A DNA stretch of 64,000 nt from Faecalispora jeddahensis. GTDB taxonomy: Bacteria; Bacillota; Clostridia; Oscillospirales; Acutalibacteraceae. The stretch spans positions 124,001 to 188,000 of the forward strand of contig NZ_CBYL010000001.1 of the NCBI RefSeq assembly GCF_000577335.1, given 5' to 3'. Positions 18,662 through 28,074 of this stretch are shown piece after piece; the first letter of the stretch is position 1; every line of letters begins with the position of its first letter. Under the pieces are notes generated by a model that searched no databases, was not told where the DNA came from, and worked only from the letters and a program-made list of their open reading frames with translations. A program made the position numbers and the translations under genes.

Positions 18662-19653
18662 TCCACAGTCGCCTCCTTGTCTTGTACCAGCACACAGCGG
18701 CATTTTCGTCCTCCGCTCAGTTCCACAAGCGGCGGCTCCTCCTCGCGGCAGCGGTCCTGCGCATAGCGGCACCGCGGCGCGAATTTGCACCCGGGCGGCA
18801 TCATCGAAAGATCGGGCACGCTGCCGGGGATGGACGGAAGGCTCGTCACCCCCGAACCGAGCTTCGGTACAGAGGCGATCAGCCCTTTGGTATACGGGTG
18901 CATCGGCTCATAAAACAGGTGCTGCACCGGCGCTTCTTCCACAATCCGGCCGGCATACATCACAATGACCCGGGAACACATTTCCGCCACAACGCCAAGA
19001 TCGTGCGTAATCAGCAGAATCCCGGTGTGAATCTCCCGCTGGATTTTCCGCATCAAATCGAGAATCTGCGCCTGAATGGTGACATCCAGCGCGGTCGTCG
19101 GCTCATCTGCAATCAGCAGATGCGGATCGCACGACATTGCCATCGCGATCATCACCCGCTGGCTCATGCCGCCCGAAAGCTGATGGGGATAGCTGCGGCC
19201 CACGCGCGCGGGGTCGGGAATACCGACCTGCCCCAGCATTTTCAGGGCATGCTCCTCCGCCTCGCGCTTGGTTTTGTCCGTATGCAGGAGGATCGCCTCC
19301 ACCAGCTGGGCGTTGACGCGCATTGCCGGATTCAGGGACGACATGGCCTCCTGAAAAATCATCGAGACGTTTTCTCCCCGGATTTTTCGCATTTCCTCTT
19401 CGGAACACCGGAGCAGATTATTGCCCTCCAGGTAAACCTCTCCGTCCGTGATCTTGCCCGGAGTATCCTTCAGCAGGCTCATGATGGAAAGCGCCGTCAC
19501 GGATTTCCCGCAGCCCGACTCCCCCACCAGCCCCAGAATCTCTCCTTTTTCAATTTGAAATGTGACGTCATTCACAGCCACTACCGAACCCTTTTTCCCC
19601 TGTGTAAACTCCGTGCGCAGATGGCGCACGTCAAGGAGCAGTTTCTCAGGCAT
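18658..19653 (-). CDS. Oligopeptide/dipeptide ABC transporter ATP-binding protein (OppD/DppD type)
   Basis: A 331-residue ATPase with Walker [10 protein letters not shown], signature [15 protein letters not shown], Walker [15 protein letters not shown] and a C-terminal cysteine cluster ([15 protein letters not shown]) typical of peptide-importer ATPases. The start ATG at 19653 has AAGGAGGG upstream. It overlaps the OppF-like gene by 4 nt. The transporter energises uptake of peptides or, in some systems of this class, oligosaccharides. Confidence 0.93.
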   Translation of the reverse strand: MPEKLLLDVRHLRTEFTQGKKGSVVAVNDVTFQIEKGEILGLVGESGCGKSVTALSIMSLLKDTPGKITDGEVYLEGNNLLRCSEEEMRKIRGENVSMIFQEAMSSLNPAMRVNAQLVEAILLHTDKTKREAEEHALKMLGQVGIPDPARVGRSYPHQLSGGMSQRVMIAMAMSCDPHLLIADEPTTALDVTIQAQILDLMRKIQREIHTGILLITHDLGVVAEMCSRVIVMYAGRIVEEAPVQHLFYEPMHPYTKGLIASVPKLGSGVTSLPSIPGSVPDLSMMPPGCKFAPRCRYAQDRCREEEPPLVELSGGRKCRCVLVQDKEATVE

Positions 19654-19732
19654 TTTGATACCCTCCTTTTCGATCGAACCCCTTTGGGAATTCTGTCGTA
19701 TGAAAATAAAAGATCGAAATACAGGCCGAACC

Positions 19733-20635
19733 CTATTTGATTTTCGGGTCCAGCGTGTCCCGCAGGCCGTCGCCCAAAAGGTTAAAGGCCAGCACAGTAA
19801 GGAAAATCAAAAGCCCCGGAAAGTACACAAGGTGGGATGCGACGCCGATATAGTTGCGCCCGGAAGAGAGCATCGCCCCCCAGTCCGGCTCGGTCACGTT
19901 GGCGCCGAAGCCGAGAAAGCTCAGCGAAGCCGCCGCCAAAATCGCGGTGCCGACGCGCATGGTAAAGTTGACGATCATCGCCTGCATCGTTCCCGGAAAG
20001 ATATACATGCTCAGAATTCGGCCGTTTTTGCACCCGATGGACCGCGCGACCTCCACATAAAGCGATTCCTTTACAGACAGGGTCGCGCTGCGCATGATGC
20101 GTGCAAACGAGGGTACCGTGAAAACAGCCACCGCGATCACAACATTGATGATGCCGGGGCCGATCATTGCGACGATGGCGATGGCGAGCAGAATATCCGG
20201 GAAAGCAAACAGCACATCGGAACCGCGCATCACGAGGGTTTCGAGAATGCCGCCGTAGTAGCCGGCCAGAACGCCCAAAAAGGTGCCGATCGCCGCGCCG
20301 ATGATCACCGAGCTTAAGGAAACGCCGAGCGTCAGGCGGCTGCCGGCCATCAGCCGGCTCAGCACATCGCGGCCATACTCATCGGTTCCGAGCACATGCG
20401 CCGGGCTTGGGCCGCTCAGCAGGTTGTCATAATCGGGCGCGGACGGGTCATAGGGCGCCAGCTCCGGGCCGACGACTGTGATAATCAGCAGAATCAGCAG
20501 AAACACAGCGGCCGCAACCGCAGTCCTTCGCTGCATGAATTTTTTGAAAAATGCCTTTGATTTGCTCTGCGCCTGAACAACGGGGCCTTCCGCCTCTTCT
20601 TCCGGCGCGCGCACCGTCTCTTTCCATTCCGGCAT
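19733..20635 (-). CDS. Oligopeptide/dipeptide ABC transporter permease (OppC/DppC type)
   Basis: A 300-residue inner-membrane permease. It has a cytoplasmic N-terminal tail (about 25 residues), a first membrane helix, then the periplasmic-side segment with HVLGTDEYGRDVLSRL that is typical of OppC/DppC. Four or more further helices and the coupling loop (EVARSIGCKNGRI) follow. It forms the translocation pore with the OppB-like partner, which is encoded 18 nt upstream. Confidence 0.92.
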   Translation of the reverse strand: MPEWKETVRAPEEEAEGPVVQAQSKSKAFFKKFMQRRTAVAAAVFLLILLIITVVGPELAPYDPSAPDYDNLLSGPSPAHVLGTDEYGRDVLSRLMAGSRLTLGVSLSSVIIGAAIGTFLGVLAGYYGGILETLVMRGSDVLFAFPDILLAIAIVAMIGPGIINVVIAVAVFTVPSFARIMRSATLSVKESLYVEVARSIGCKNGRILSMYIFPGTMQAMIVNFTMRVGTAILAAASLSFLGFGANVTEPDWGAMLSSGRNYIGVASHLVYFPGLLIFLTVLAFNLLGDGLRDTLDPKIK

Positions 20636-20653
20636 ATGTAAACTCCACTCCTC

Positions 20654-21574
20654 TCACTGATAGCGTATTTTGGGGTTCAACACTCCGTAAAGGAGATCGA
20701 CAATCAAATTGATGACGATGTATTCCAAAGAGAAAAACAGCAGTTCCGCCTGAATCACCTTGTAATCGCGGAACGCAATGGAATCCACCAGCAGCCGACC
20801 CATTCCCGGAATGGAAAAGACGGTTTCCACCAGCACGGAGCCCGCCAGCAGACCGCCGATCTGCAGGCCCGCCACCGTCACCACCTGCACGAGCGAGTTG
20901 CGGAACGCGTGCCTCAGTACCACCAGCCACTCCCGCTGCCCTTTCGCGCGGGCCGTTCGCACATAATCCTCCCGCATGGTTTCGAGCATGGAGGATCGGG
21001 AAAAGCGCGCCAGCACCGCCATGATGCCGCACCCGAGCGTCAGCGACGGCAGAATATAGCTCTGCCAGCTATCCAGCCCCCCGGTGGGCAAAAGCCCCAG
21101 GTTGACGGAAAAAATCTGGATCAGCACAAGCCCGAGCCAGAACCCCGGGATCGAGATGCCGGAAATGGCAAGGAACATTCCCACGTAATCGGCGACCTTT
21201 CCTCGCTTGACGGCAGACAGAACACCGATGGCGATCCCGAGCAGTACCGACCATATCATCGCGCTGAACATCAGCTGGATCGTGGGCTTCAGCCGCCCCA
21301 GCAGCATTTCCGATACCGGCAGGCCCGTCTTGTAGGAAGTGCCGAGATCCCCATGGAACAGATCATCCATGTAATTTATGTACTGGTTGGGCAGCGGGTC
21401 GTTCAGGCCAAGCTCCTGCCTGATCTGCACCAGCTCCTGCTCGGTGGCTTCCTTTCCCGCCATCTGCCGCGCGGGGTCGCCGGGGATCATGTGGAGAAAC
21501 AAAAAAATCAGAATCGAAACGACGAACATCATCGGGATGGTGCCCAATACCCGCTTTACAAAATAACGGCCCAA
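20654..21574 (-). CDS. Oligopeptide/dipeptide ABC transporter permease (OppB/DppB type)
   Basis: A 306-residue permease with the canonical N-terminus YFVKRVLGTIPMMFVVSILI, the HMIPGDPA block and the coupling loop YVRTARAKGQREW. The start is a TTG at 21574 behind AGGAGG with 8-nt spacing. It follows the binding-protein gene after a 229-nt gap that contains a hairpin, an arrangement often seen where the binding protein is made in excess. Confidence 0.92.
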   Translation of the reverse strand: MGRYFVKRVLGTIPMMFVVSILIFLFLHMIPGDPARQMAGKEATEQELVQIRQELGLNDPLPNQYINYMDDLFHGDLGTSYKTGLPVSEMLLGRLKPTIQLMFSAMIWSVLLGIAIGVLSAVKRGKVADYVGMFLAISGISIPGFWLGLVLIQIFSVNLGLLPTGGLDSWQSYILPSLTLGCGIMAVLARFSRSSMLETMREDYVRTARAKGQREWLVVLRHAFRNSLVQVVTVAGLQIGGLLAGSVLVETVFSIPGMGRLLVDSIAFRDYKVIQAELLFFSLEYIVINLIVDLLYGVLNPKIRYQ

Positions 21575-21689
21575 AATTTCAGCCTCCTTTGCCGCGAGGA
21601 AACAATTCCCTTATGCTAAAACAGTTTCCACGTGAAGTTCAGAATCCGGATCTGGTAAAAAGCTGTGATAAAAGCGGTTTTGATAACAA

Positions 21690-21720
21690 GATCCGGCAGC
21701 AGCCTGGCTGTTGCCGGATC
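21690..21720 (-). terminator. Intercistronic hairpin between binding-protein and permease genes
   Basis: GATCCGGCAGCAG (21690-21702) pairs with CTGTTGCCGGATC (21708-21720) with one mismatch. On the minus strand it falls after the binding-protein stop and before the permease. Only a weak T-run follows, so it is more likely a partial terminator or an mRNA-stabilising stem. That would favour high binding-protein expression. Confidence 0.6.
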
Positions 21721-21803
21721 CGCCTGCACTATTTTGATACAGCTCCGTTTCAGAGCGGCAGCCCGTTTTTCTTCTGCGGACTCCGCAAGGAAACAACAGA
21801 GCA

Positions 21804-23384
21804 TCAGGACAGCTTTACCTTTGTCAGATCCAGCTTGCCGTCCGGGCCAAGGTAGATGCCGCCGACATAGGTCTTCTCACCGGCGATCACCTGGTCGCTG
21901 CCAAGGAACAGCCACGGGGAATCCTCCCAGACCATCTTCTGCGCTTTTGCGTAGAGTTCGGTCAGCTTGGCGGTATCGGTTGTGACAAGAGCTTCATCCA
22001 AAGCCTTGTCAAATTCCGGGTTGTTGTAATACGCAGTATTTGCGGAGGTGGGCGGAATCATGGGATAAGAAAGAATATTGCGCACAGCACCGTCCGCATC
22101 AAAGGAGGAAGGAGACCAGTTGACATACCACATGTTGATCTTCGCCTTATCCGGCTCCACATAGATCATGCCGCTCAGCGTGTTGGGCTCCATGGGCACA
22201 ACCTCAACCTTGATGCCGATCTGCGCCAGCTGCTGCTGGACAAACTGCATGCCCTTCATTTCGTTGGTGGTGTTATCGCCCCAAAGGGTAAGCTCAAAGC
22301 CGTTTTCAAAGCCGGCTTCCTTCATCAGGGACTTTGCCTTTTCCAGATTGAAATCATAAGGGGTCTGCTCGCTGTAATACTGCACGGTGGACGGGTAGCA
22401 GGAATGCACCTCGCTCGCGTAGCCGTTAAAGATCGTTTTGATGTAGGCTTTTTTATCGATCGCGTAGTTCATGGCCTGGCGCACCCGCGCGTCTTTGAGC
22501 TGGGGCAAATTGGTGTTCAGGGTCACATAGCGCATGATGGCGGAAGGAGCGGTAACGACCTTGATGTCCTTCGTTCCGTCAACGGTGGGAGCCTGTGTGG
22601 CCGGCATGGGATAAATGTAGTCGGCTTCGCCGGTCTGCAGCATTGCGACGCGCGCGCCGTCCTCCGGCACCGCTTTAAAGGTAACGCTGTTGACGGAGGG
22701 TTTGCCGTTCCAGTAATCGGCGAAGGGAACGACCGTCACATGATCGCCTTCCACTCTCTCTTTAAACTGATAAGCACCCGTGCCGTCCGGATTCTTTACC
22801 AGAGCAGCGGCGCCCTGCTCAAGCGCTTTCGGGCTCACGATGGAGAATAAGGCCACCTTATTGATAAAGGTAACGTTGGGGGTCTTTAATTTAATGACCA
22901 CAGTGGAATCGTCCGGCGTCTCTACCGACTCCCATTTGGAAACGGTGCGGTACTGGCGCAGCTTCTCATCCTTCATGCAGCGGTCGTAATTCGCTTTGAA
23001 GGCGGCCGAGTTGAATTCGCTTCCGTCGTGGAATTTGACTCCCTTGCGAAGGGTAAAGGTATAGGTGAGGTTATCCGGATCGACTTTCCAGCTTTCCGCA
23101 AGCATTGGAACGATCTTCTGATTTTCATCAAATGTCACGAGCTGCTCGTACATGGTGCCAAGTACAGACATGGACAGCGTGTCGGAAACCTGATGCGGAT
23201 CCAGAGACTGGATATCCAGGTTAAAGCCGACCACAAGGTCCTGATCCGGCGCAGCGGTCTGCGTCTGCCCGGATGCCGCGCTCCCCTCCTGCGCAGCAGA
23301 TGATGCGGGAGCATTGCCTCCACAGGCTGCCAGCGACAGGGACATCGCCGCAGCAAGAAACAACGCGATGATTTTCTTTTTCAT
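21804..23384 (-). CDS. Peptide ABC transporter substrate-binding lipoprotein (OppA/DppA family, SBP_bac_5)
   Basis: A 526-residue secreted lipoprotein. The signal peptide ends in LSLAACGG, with the lipobox cysteine at about residue 21, followed by a Ser/Ala/Gln-rich linker. The mature part has SBP_bac_5 features: LVVGFNLDIQSLDPH, LAESWKVDPDNLTYTFTLRK and GVKFHDGSEF. It should deliver peptides, or possibly glycopeptides or glycans, to the permeases encoded downstream. It is transcribed from a strong consensus promoter at 23516-23544, divergently from a ROK repressor that probably controls it. Confidence 0.93.
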   Translation of the reverse strand: MKKKIIALFLAAAMSLSLAACGGNAPASSAAQEGSAASGQTQTAAPDQDLVVGFNLDIQSLDPHQVSDTLSMSVLGTMYEQLVTFDENQKIVPMLAESWKVDPDNLTYTFTLRKGVKFHDGSEFNSAAFKANYDRCMKDEKLRQYRTVSKWESVETPDDSTVVIKLKTPNVTFINKVALFSIVSPKALEQGAAALVKNPDGTGAYQFKERVEGDHVTVVPFADYWNGKPSVNSVTFKAVPEDGARVAMLQTGEADYIYPMPATQAPTVDGTKDIKVVTAPSAIMRYVTLNTNLPQLKDARVRQAMNYAIDKKAYIKTIFNGYASEVHSCYPSTVQYYSEQTPYDFNLEKAKSLMKEAGFENGFELTLWGDNTTNEMKGMQFVQQQLAQIGIKVEVVPMEPNTLSGMIYVEPDKAKINMWYVNWSPSSFDADGAVRNILSYPMIPPTSANTAYYNNPEFDKALDEALVTTDTAKLTELYAKAQKMVWEDSPWLFLGSDQVIAGEKTYVGGIYLGPDGKLDLTKVKLS

Positions 23385-23515
23385 ACGACAAGAATTCCTC
23401 CCTTTTCTTTATGTTGAATCCCGAAAACAGAATCAGATCAGGGTCGGCGGCAAGAGTGAATTTGCTTTGGAGCAGGTTTGTTCTGCTGCCGAACCTACGT
23501 CTGAAATTTAGAATT

Positions 23516-23544
23516 AGTATAGCATTCGCTTTGTGGGTTGTCAA
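23516..23544 (-). promoter_or_regulatory. Sigma-A promoter of the peptide transporter operon
   Basis: On the minus strand TTGACA (23539-23544) and TATACT (23516-23521) are separated by exactly 17 bp, close to full consensus, upstream of the binding-protein gene. Nothing clearly palindromic overlaps it, so the site of ROK repression is not resolved. Confidence 0.75.
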
Positions 23545-23595
23545 TAAAATTTCATCGATTTCAAAACAAATCCTCTCGCTTTTTCTAATTTTTTG

Positions 23596-23624
23596 TTGAA
23601 TTCATCCATTATCCATGCTATGAT
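23596..23624 (+). promoter_or_regulatory. Sigma-A promoter of the divergent ROK regulator
   Basis: TTGAAT (23596-23601) and TATGAT (23619-23624) are 17 bp apart on the plus strand, about 75 nt before the ROK gene. A small GC hairpin (about 23640-23660) lies in the leader between promoter and ribosome site. Confidence 0.6.
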
Positions 23625-23695
23625 AAATCACAAGACAAGCCCCTGCAAGCAGTTGCGGGGGTGAAAAATATCTGGCGAAATCACAAGGAGGTACA

Positions 23696-24874
23696 ATGCA
23701 AAACTGTGGTGCTGATGAGTGGATCCGCGAATCGAACCGGCGGGCGCTGCTGGAAAAAATCCGGCAGGAAAGCCCTGTTTCCCGGGTGCAGCTCGCACAG
23801 GAACTGCACCTGAGCAAATCGACCGTAACAGACAATATTACCCCCCTGCTCCGCGAAGGCATTGTACAGGAGGTTGGGGTGGGCCTTTCGCAGTCATTGG
23901 GAGGCAGGCCCCCGGTTCTGCTCAAGCTCAACGGAGCGTACAGCTACATTGTCGCGATTGAGCTTGGCTTTCGGGCGCCGCTTTTTGCGCTGGCGGACCT
24001 GGAAGGGCGTATTCTGCACAGACTGACGCTCTCCGTTGCCGAAGACGCCTCTTACACCGAGCGCCTGAAAGCGGTATGCGAGAAAATCGACGAGCTTTTA
24101 CAGCGCGGAGGAATCGGCCGGGATCGTCTGGCGGTGATCGCGCTGGCTTCGCCGGGCGCTTACAGCAGACACGAAGGGGTCTATCTTTTGAATCCCGAAT
24201 TTGAGGATTGGGATTTTTCCCATCTGCGGGAGGATTTGGCCAGGTGTTTTGAAACCGAGGTCATGATGATCAACGATGTAAAAGCCGCAACACTGGGGGA
24301 ACTGCACCAGGGCGCAGCGAGGGGCTTTCGCAACATAGTTTATCTCAGCTGCGGAGTCGGCGTGGGCGCAGGAATCGTTCTGAACGGCCGGCTTTATTCG
24401 GGAACCTCCGGCAGTGCGGGTGAAATTGCCCGGGTACCGATTCCGGGAATCAGCGATCCCCTGCGGACCCGCGTGGAAATGAACGCCCTGCTGCAGAAAA
24501 TACGGACCCAGGCACCCGAGGCGACCCGGCGCGCGCTCTGGAAACCCGCCGAGCAGTTGAATTTTGAGGATGTCGTCCGGCTTTGGCGGGCCGGGGACCC
24601 GTTCACGCGCAGCTGCATCCGCGATATTGCGGTCGCGCTGGGCAAAATGGCAGCCGCACTGGTATCCGTGCTGAACAGCGAACGGGTGGTGTTCGGCGGG
24701 GAATATCTGGTTTTCCAGACGCAGATTCTGGACATCCTGCGCAGGATTCTTCTGCAAGAAGCCTTCGATCCCGTCCCCGTTGTCGGTTCTTCGCTGGGGA
24801 AGGACGCCGCCCTGCAGGGGTTGCTTTCCCTTTCCTGCGAGGCGATTCTGGATCGTCTTGCAGTCAGTACGTAA
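23696..24874 (+). CDS. ROK family transcriptional regulator
   Basis: A 392-residue ROK repressor. The N-terminal winged HTH has SPVSRVQLAQELHLSKSTVT (about residues 25-45), followed by a ROK domain with YLSCGVGVGAGIVLNG and GTSGSAGEI. The usual CXCGXXGCXE zinc motif is not present, so the sensor differs from the ROK at 11227-12399. It starts at the ATG behind AAGGAGGT and is divergent from the peptide transporter operon, which it probably regulates. A ROK regulator on an Opp-type operon hints that the cargo may include a sugar. Confidence 0.85.
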   Translation: MQNCGADEWIRESNRRALLEKIRQESPVSRVQLAQELHLSKSTVTDNITPLLREGIVQEVGVGLSQSLGGRPPVLLKLNGAYSYIVAIELGFRAPLFALADLEGRILHRLTLSVAEDASYTERLKAVCEKIDELLQRGGIGRDRLAVIALASPGAYSRHEGVYLLNPEFEDWDFSHLREDLARCFETEVMMINDVKAATLGELHQGAARGFRNIVYLSCGVGVGAGIVLNGRLYSGTSGSAGEIARVPIPGISDPLRTRVEMNALLQKIRTQAPEATRRALWKPAEQLNFEDVVRLWRAGDPFTRSCIRDIAVALGKMAAALVSVLNSERVVFGGEYLVFQTQILDILRRILLQEAFDPVPVVGSSLGKDAALQGLLSLSCEAILDRLAVST

Positions 24875-24940
24875 AGGGTTTCAGCATCGGGAAAGGCTGC
24901 ACGCCGCTTACATTTCAATTCTTTTTCACAATTATAAAAT

Positions 24941-24980
24941 AAACAAGGACCGTCATTTTTTAAAATGACGGTCCTTGTTT
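24941..24980. terminator. Bidirectional rho-independent terminator
   Basis: AAACAAGGACCGTCATTTT (24941-24959) and 24962-24980 are exact reverse complements, with A-rich and T-rich flanks on both sides. It ends the ROK gene (plus) and could end the minus-strand gene at 25155-25940. Confidence 0.88.
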
Positions 24981-25154
24981 GCAGTTCTGTGTTTATAGAA
25001 AAGGAAGCCCGCTAAGGGAAGTCGAACACTTTCTTAGCTGATTTCAAATTTTCAGTATTTTATTTTAAAAATGGAAGCGTAAAGACTCGTTCCGTCATCA
25101 GCACGCAATCTTTGAGAAAGCTGAAATTATGCTGAGAACCCCTATCATGGGGAT

Positions 25155-25940
25155 TCATTTATCGGGGGAATTTGTGGCGCAAAACTCCTGCAACGTGGGG
25201 AGCTCACCTTCCTCGGCCATGCAATGCACATAGCCCATGAATCGATGCGAACGGGTTTCAATGTCCTCTTTTGAGATGCCGATATATTTTCTCAGCTTCC
25301 TGCACAGTGGCTCCGCGCCCACTCCGCTGCCGAATATGTGCGCTTCTATTTCCTCGATGAACAGGTAGGCATTCGCCTTGCGCTTCTCTCGAGCTGCGCT
25401 TGGCAGAGGCGGAGTACTGTGATCCGGATGATTCTTCTGCATCCAACGACGATGCTCTGACATACGCTTTTCAAATTCCGCATAACCCTCATCATAGAAC
25501 GACTGGTTGCGCACCGTATACGGAATGTGATATCCACGCAGCCGAATCCCCAACTGCTCATCTGTTGTTTCTTCCGCCGCTTTTTGCCGGATATGTCCCT
25601 CCCTGATCCGCTGTTCTACTTCCTCATCCTCCATTTCCTGAAAGATGTCCGGAGTTCCATATTGATCTGGAAATTTGTTTGCCGCTATATTGGCCCGCTG
25701 GACAATCATTTGCCTATCATCGGATGACAGGGGCTCCAAATCCCAGTTTTCCTCAAGCCACTTGATTGCGTCCTGAATGGAATGCCCGCCGGGCCTGATG
25801 ATGCCGGCGCAATACTCCCAGTAATGATCCAACATTTCTTCATCTATTGTTTGTACAGCGACAAGCGGTGCAATCACTCCCGCTATGTTTTCTTGATCAT
25901 CCTGATAGCGGATAACCTCGCCGTCTCTTTCTACCTTCAT
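25155..25940 (-). CDS. Hypothetical protein of unknown family
   Basis: A 261-residue, acidic, soluble protein with no signal peptide or membrane segment. I do not recognise it. Visible features are a Trp-rich helical stretch (DHYWEYCAGI, KWLEENWDLEP), an acidic segment EMEDEEVEQRIREG, a basic linker (PSAAREKRKANAY) and a C-terminal helical part with scattered Cys. A GGTGG ribosome site precedes the ATG at 25940, and codon use looks like that of its neighbours, which supports a real gene. It stands alone between two terminator regions. A cargo gene of a lost mobile element is one possibility, without direct evidence. Confidence 0.65.
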   Translation of the reverse strand: MKVERDGEVIRYQDDQENIAGVIAPLVAVQTIDEEMLDHYWEYCAGIIRPGGHSIQDAIKWLEENWDLEPLSSDDRQMIVQRANIAANKFPDQYGTPDIFQEMEDEEVEQRIREGHIRQKAAEETTDEQLGIRLRGYHIPYTVRNQSFYDEGYAEFEKRMSEHRRWMQKNHPDHSTPPLPSAAREKRKANAYLFIEEIEAHIFGSGVGAEPLCRKLRKYIGISKEDIETRSHRFMGYVHCMAEEGELPTLQEFCATNSPDK

Positions 25941-26292
25941 ATTCTCAAAACCACCTTTCCCACTGTCTGTTTTACTGCCTTAACAGTATACTTCCCTGTG
26001 CAGTCTCAGTTTGAAATGATCGAATGAATTCAGTATACCGTATCAGTCAACCGGAAACAAGCGCTTCTGCACGCCTGTTCCATGTTGGTTCTTTAATGCC
26101 TAAAGAGCAAGATTTGATTTGCTTTACAGTTTGTTTTGATGAAACCGTTATGAATCAAGAAAAGCCGCCGCTTTTAACTCATCAAATGAAGCAGACCGGG
26201 GCTCCGCTATTGAAAAGCGGTACTGCCCCGGCCTATTTCAAAATATGGTTCAAAAGCTATGGGAGGAATATTGAAAAACAAAGTTTTGGAGA
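25941..26292. other. Intergenic stretch with a GC-rich hairpin
   Basis: There is no convincing gene; a 104-codon plus-strand frame from 26024 lacks a ribosome site and family features. A hairpin (CCGGGGC 26197-26203 with GCCCCGG 26226-26232, plus an inner CCGCT/AGCGG) lies downstream of the minus-strand nucleoside-hydrolase-like gene and may end its operon, though no strong T-run follows. Confidence 0.4.
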
Positions 26293-27210
26293 CTACTGTT
26301 TTCGCTGCTTCTGTGTGAATAGCTGCAGCTTGGCGTAAAAATCCTCTAAAATGAACCGGGCCTCGAGATGCCGGTATACCCGAATGGGGCGATTGGTTCC
26401 ATTTTGTACATAAAACATTTCGTCCGTGATGTGCGGTGCGGGCACCCAGTCAAAGGTGTGAGGATGCGGGAACAGCAGCAAACCGACGGCAGGGGAATCG
26501 CCCAGGCACCAATATTCACCGGTTCTGGTGGTTCGCAGAGCCTCCGAGGTATGGCCGTTTTCTTCAAGCTGTTCAAATAAATATCTGCCCAGCTCGCCGC
26601 AGGGATATACCCGAAGCTCCAGCTCCGCTAGGGACACAATGACCTCCTGATAAACATTGCGCGGCACCTGCCAAACGGGTACCTGAGATTCAAAAACAAC
26701 GTTGGCGGCGATAATATCATTGCTCAAATTGTATTCGCTGCCGCCGGAGGGATATGTACCGCCCCCGATCCATATGCAGGTCAGGCGATCGGCGATTCTT
26801 GGCTCCATCAGCAGGGCGGAGGCCATATCCGTCAAGGGTCCTAAAAAGGTAACGTACAGCGGGCGGTCATCGTCCTTCATGGCTTCTTCTATAATCAGCC
26901 GAGCGCCTTCGGATTCTACCGGCACAGAAGCGTAGGTCAGCGCATGGGGCGCCCCGTGGCGCAAAATGCTTTTGTCAAAATCCATGTAGTTCAGTATGGT
27001 CACTACTTCATCATAGCTGTCCTGCATGCTGGTAGCGGACTTTTCCGTGCCAAAGTGCGCCGCGATGATCCCGCGGTTGTCGAACCGGGGGCTGAGCAGC
27101 GCGTGTACGATCGCAAACTGGTCATCTGCCTCGTTTTTGGCATCCGTGTCTGTAATGACCCGGATTTCCTTCCCTGGGGGGATTCTGAATCGATAATCTG
27201 TGTACCTCAT
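26293..27210 (-). CDS. Inosine/uridine-preferring nucleoside-hydrolase family protein (variant motif)
   Basis: A 305-residue protein with the nucleoside hydrolase fold: IRVITDTDAKNEADDQFAI near the N-terminus, the central TFLGPLTDMASALLMEP, and CIWIGGG followed by YNLSNDIIAANVV. The classical DTDPGxDD calcium motif reads DTDAKNEADDQ, a known divergent form that keeps the acidic ligands. The expected reaction is hydrolysis of an N-glycosidic bond to base plus sugar in the cytoplasm. It ends a minus-strand run after two sugar-type permeases and a binding protein, so it probably acts on the imported compound. The exact substrate is unknown. Confidence 0.82.
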   Translation of the reverse strand: MRYTDYRFRIPPGKEIRVITDTDAKNEADDQFAIVHALLSPRFDNRGIIAAHFGTEKSATSMQDSYDEVVTILNYMDFDKSILRHGAPHALTYASVPVESEGARLIIEEAMKDDDRPLYVTFLGPLTDMASALLMEPRIADRLTCIWIGGGTYPSGGSEYNLSNDIIAANVVFESQVPVWQVPRNVYQEVIVSLAELELRVYPCGELGRYLFEQLEENGHTSEALRTTRTGEYWCLGDSPAVGLLLFPHPHTFDWVPAPHITDEMFYVQNGTNRPIRVYRHLEARFILEDFYAKLQLFTQKQRKQ

Positions 27211-27232
27211 GAAAAGACTTCCTTTCCGCCTG

Positions 27233-28063
27233 TCAGCCCTTAACAGCGCCCGACATTCCTTCTACAAAATATTTCTGGAAAACGAGATATACAATAAAAA
27301 TAGGGATAACAGAAATCAAAACGCCGGCAGAAAGCAGCGGGTAATCCGCGCCGTGGTCCCCGAAAAAGTTCATCAGCCCCGCCGGCACCGTGCGCATCTT
27401 GTCCTCGGTGATCAAAAGGCTCGCCAGTAAAAACTCGTTCCAGGTGGACAGAAAGTCCAGGATGACCAGTGTGGCTATGGCCGGTTTCGAGATCGGCAGG
27501 ATCACGTTCCAGAATAGCTTCCAGTTGGTGCATCCGTCAATGCGGGCTGCTTCATCGATTTCTTTTGGTATGCTGCGGAAAAATCCCCGCAATATCAAAA
27601 TTCCGAACGGGATGCCAAACCCCAGATAGACATAGAACAATCCGAAATAGGTGTTGGTCAGATTCAGCCGGCTCATCGCCAGATTGATGGGAACGAGAGC
27701 CGCCTGCATCGGCAGCATCATCCCGATCAAAAAGATCATAAATACTTTGTTGCTGTGGCGTATGTTCAAGCGGGTAATCGCAAACGCGGCAAGGGCCTCG
27801 ATCAAAATTCCCAGAGGTACCTTCAGTCCGCAGATAATCACGCCGTTTTTCAGATAGGTGTGCATGTTTCCTCTCGCCCATGCCTCTTTAAAATTTTCCC
27901 AGAACCAGGAAGTCGGAAGAGAAAGTGCGGGATTCCCGAAAAAATCCTGCCGGGTTTTCAGCGAGGAAAAAAGAAGAAACAGCAGCGGGAATACCCAGAT
28001 ACACAACAGAATGAGGAGAAAAAAATAGAAAGTTGTTTTTTGAATTATTTTATTAGACTGCAT
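27233..28063 (-). CDS. Carbohydrate ABC transporter permease (MalG/UgpE type)
   Basis: A 276-residue permease with about six membrane helices. The N-terminal helix region is followed by SLPTSWFWENFKEAW, and the coupling loop is EAARIDGCTNWKLFWNVILP, typical of CUT1-family importers. It partners the permease encoded 11 nt upstream. No ATPase gene is in this cluster, so a shared MsmK-type ATPase elsewhere is expected. Confidence 0.92.
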   Translation of the reverse strand: MQSNKIIQKTTFYFFLLILLCIWVFPLLFLLFSSLKTRQDFFGNPALSLPTSWFWENFKEAWARGNMHTYLKNGVIICGLKVPLGILIEALAAFAITRLNIRHSNKVFMIFLIGMMLPMQAALVPINLAMSRLNLTNTYFGLFYVYLGFGIPFGILILRGFFRSIPKEIDEAARIDGCTNWKLFWNVILPISKPAIATLVILDFLSTWNEFLLASLLITEDKMRTVPAGLMNFFGDHGADYPLLSAGVLISVIPIFIVYLVFQKYFVEGMSGAVKG

Positions 28064-28074
28064 TTTTCTCCTCC

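Noticed and set aside
25089-25110. Short similarity (about 15 bp, CCGTCATCAGYACGC) between this site and about 3069-3083
   Set aside because: Too short and without matching flanks; probably chance, so not called a repeat or attachment site.
26024-26338. 104-codon plus-strand frame in the gap after the unknown gene
   Set aside because: No ribosome site, overlaps the end of the nucleoside-hydrolase-like gene on the other strand, no family features.
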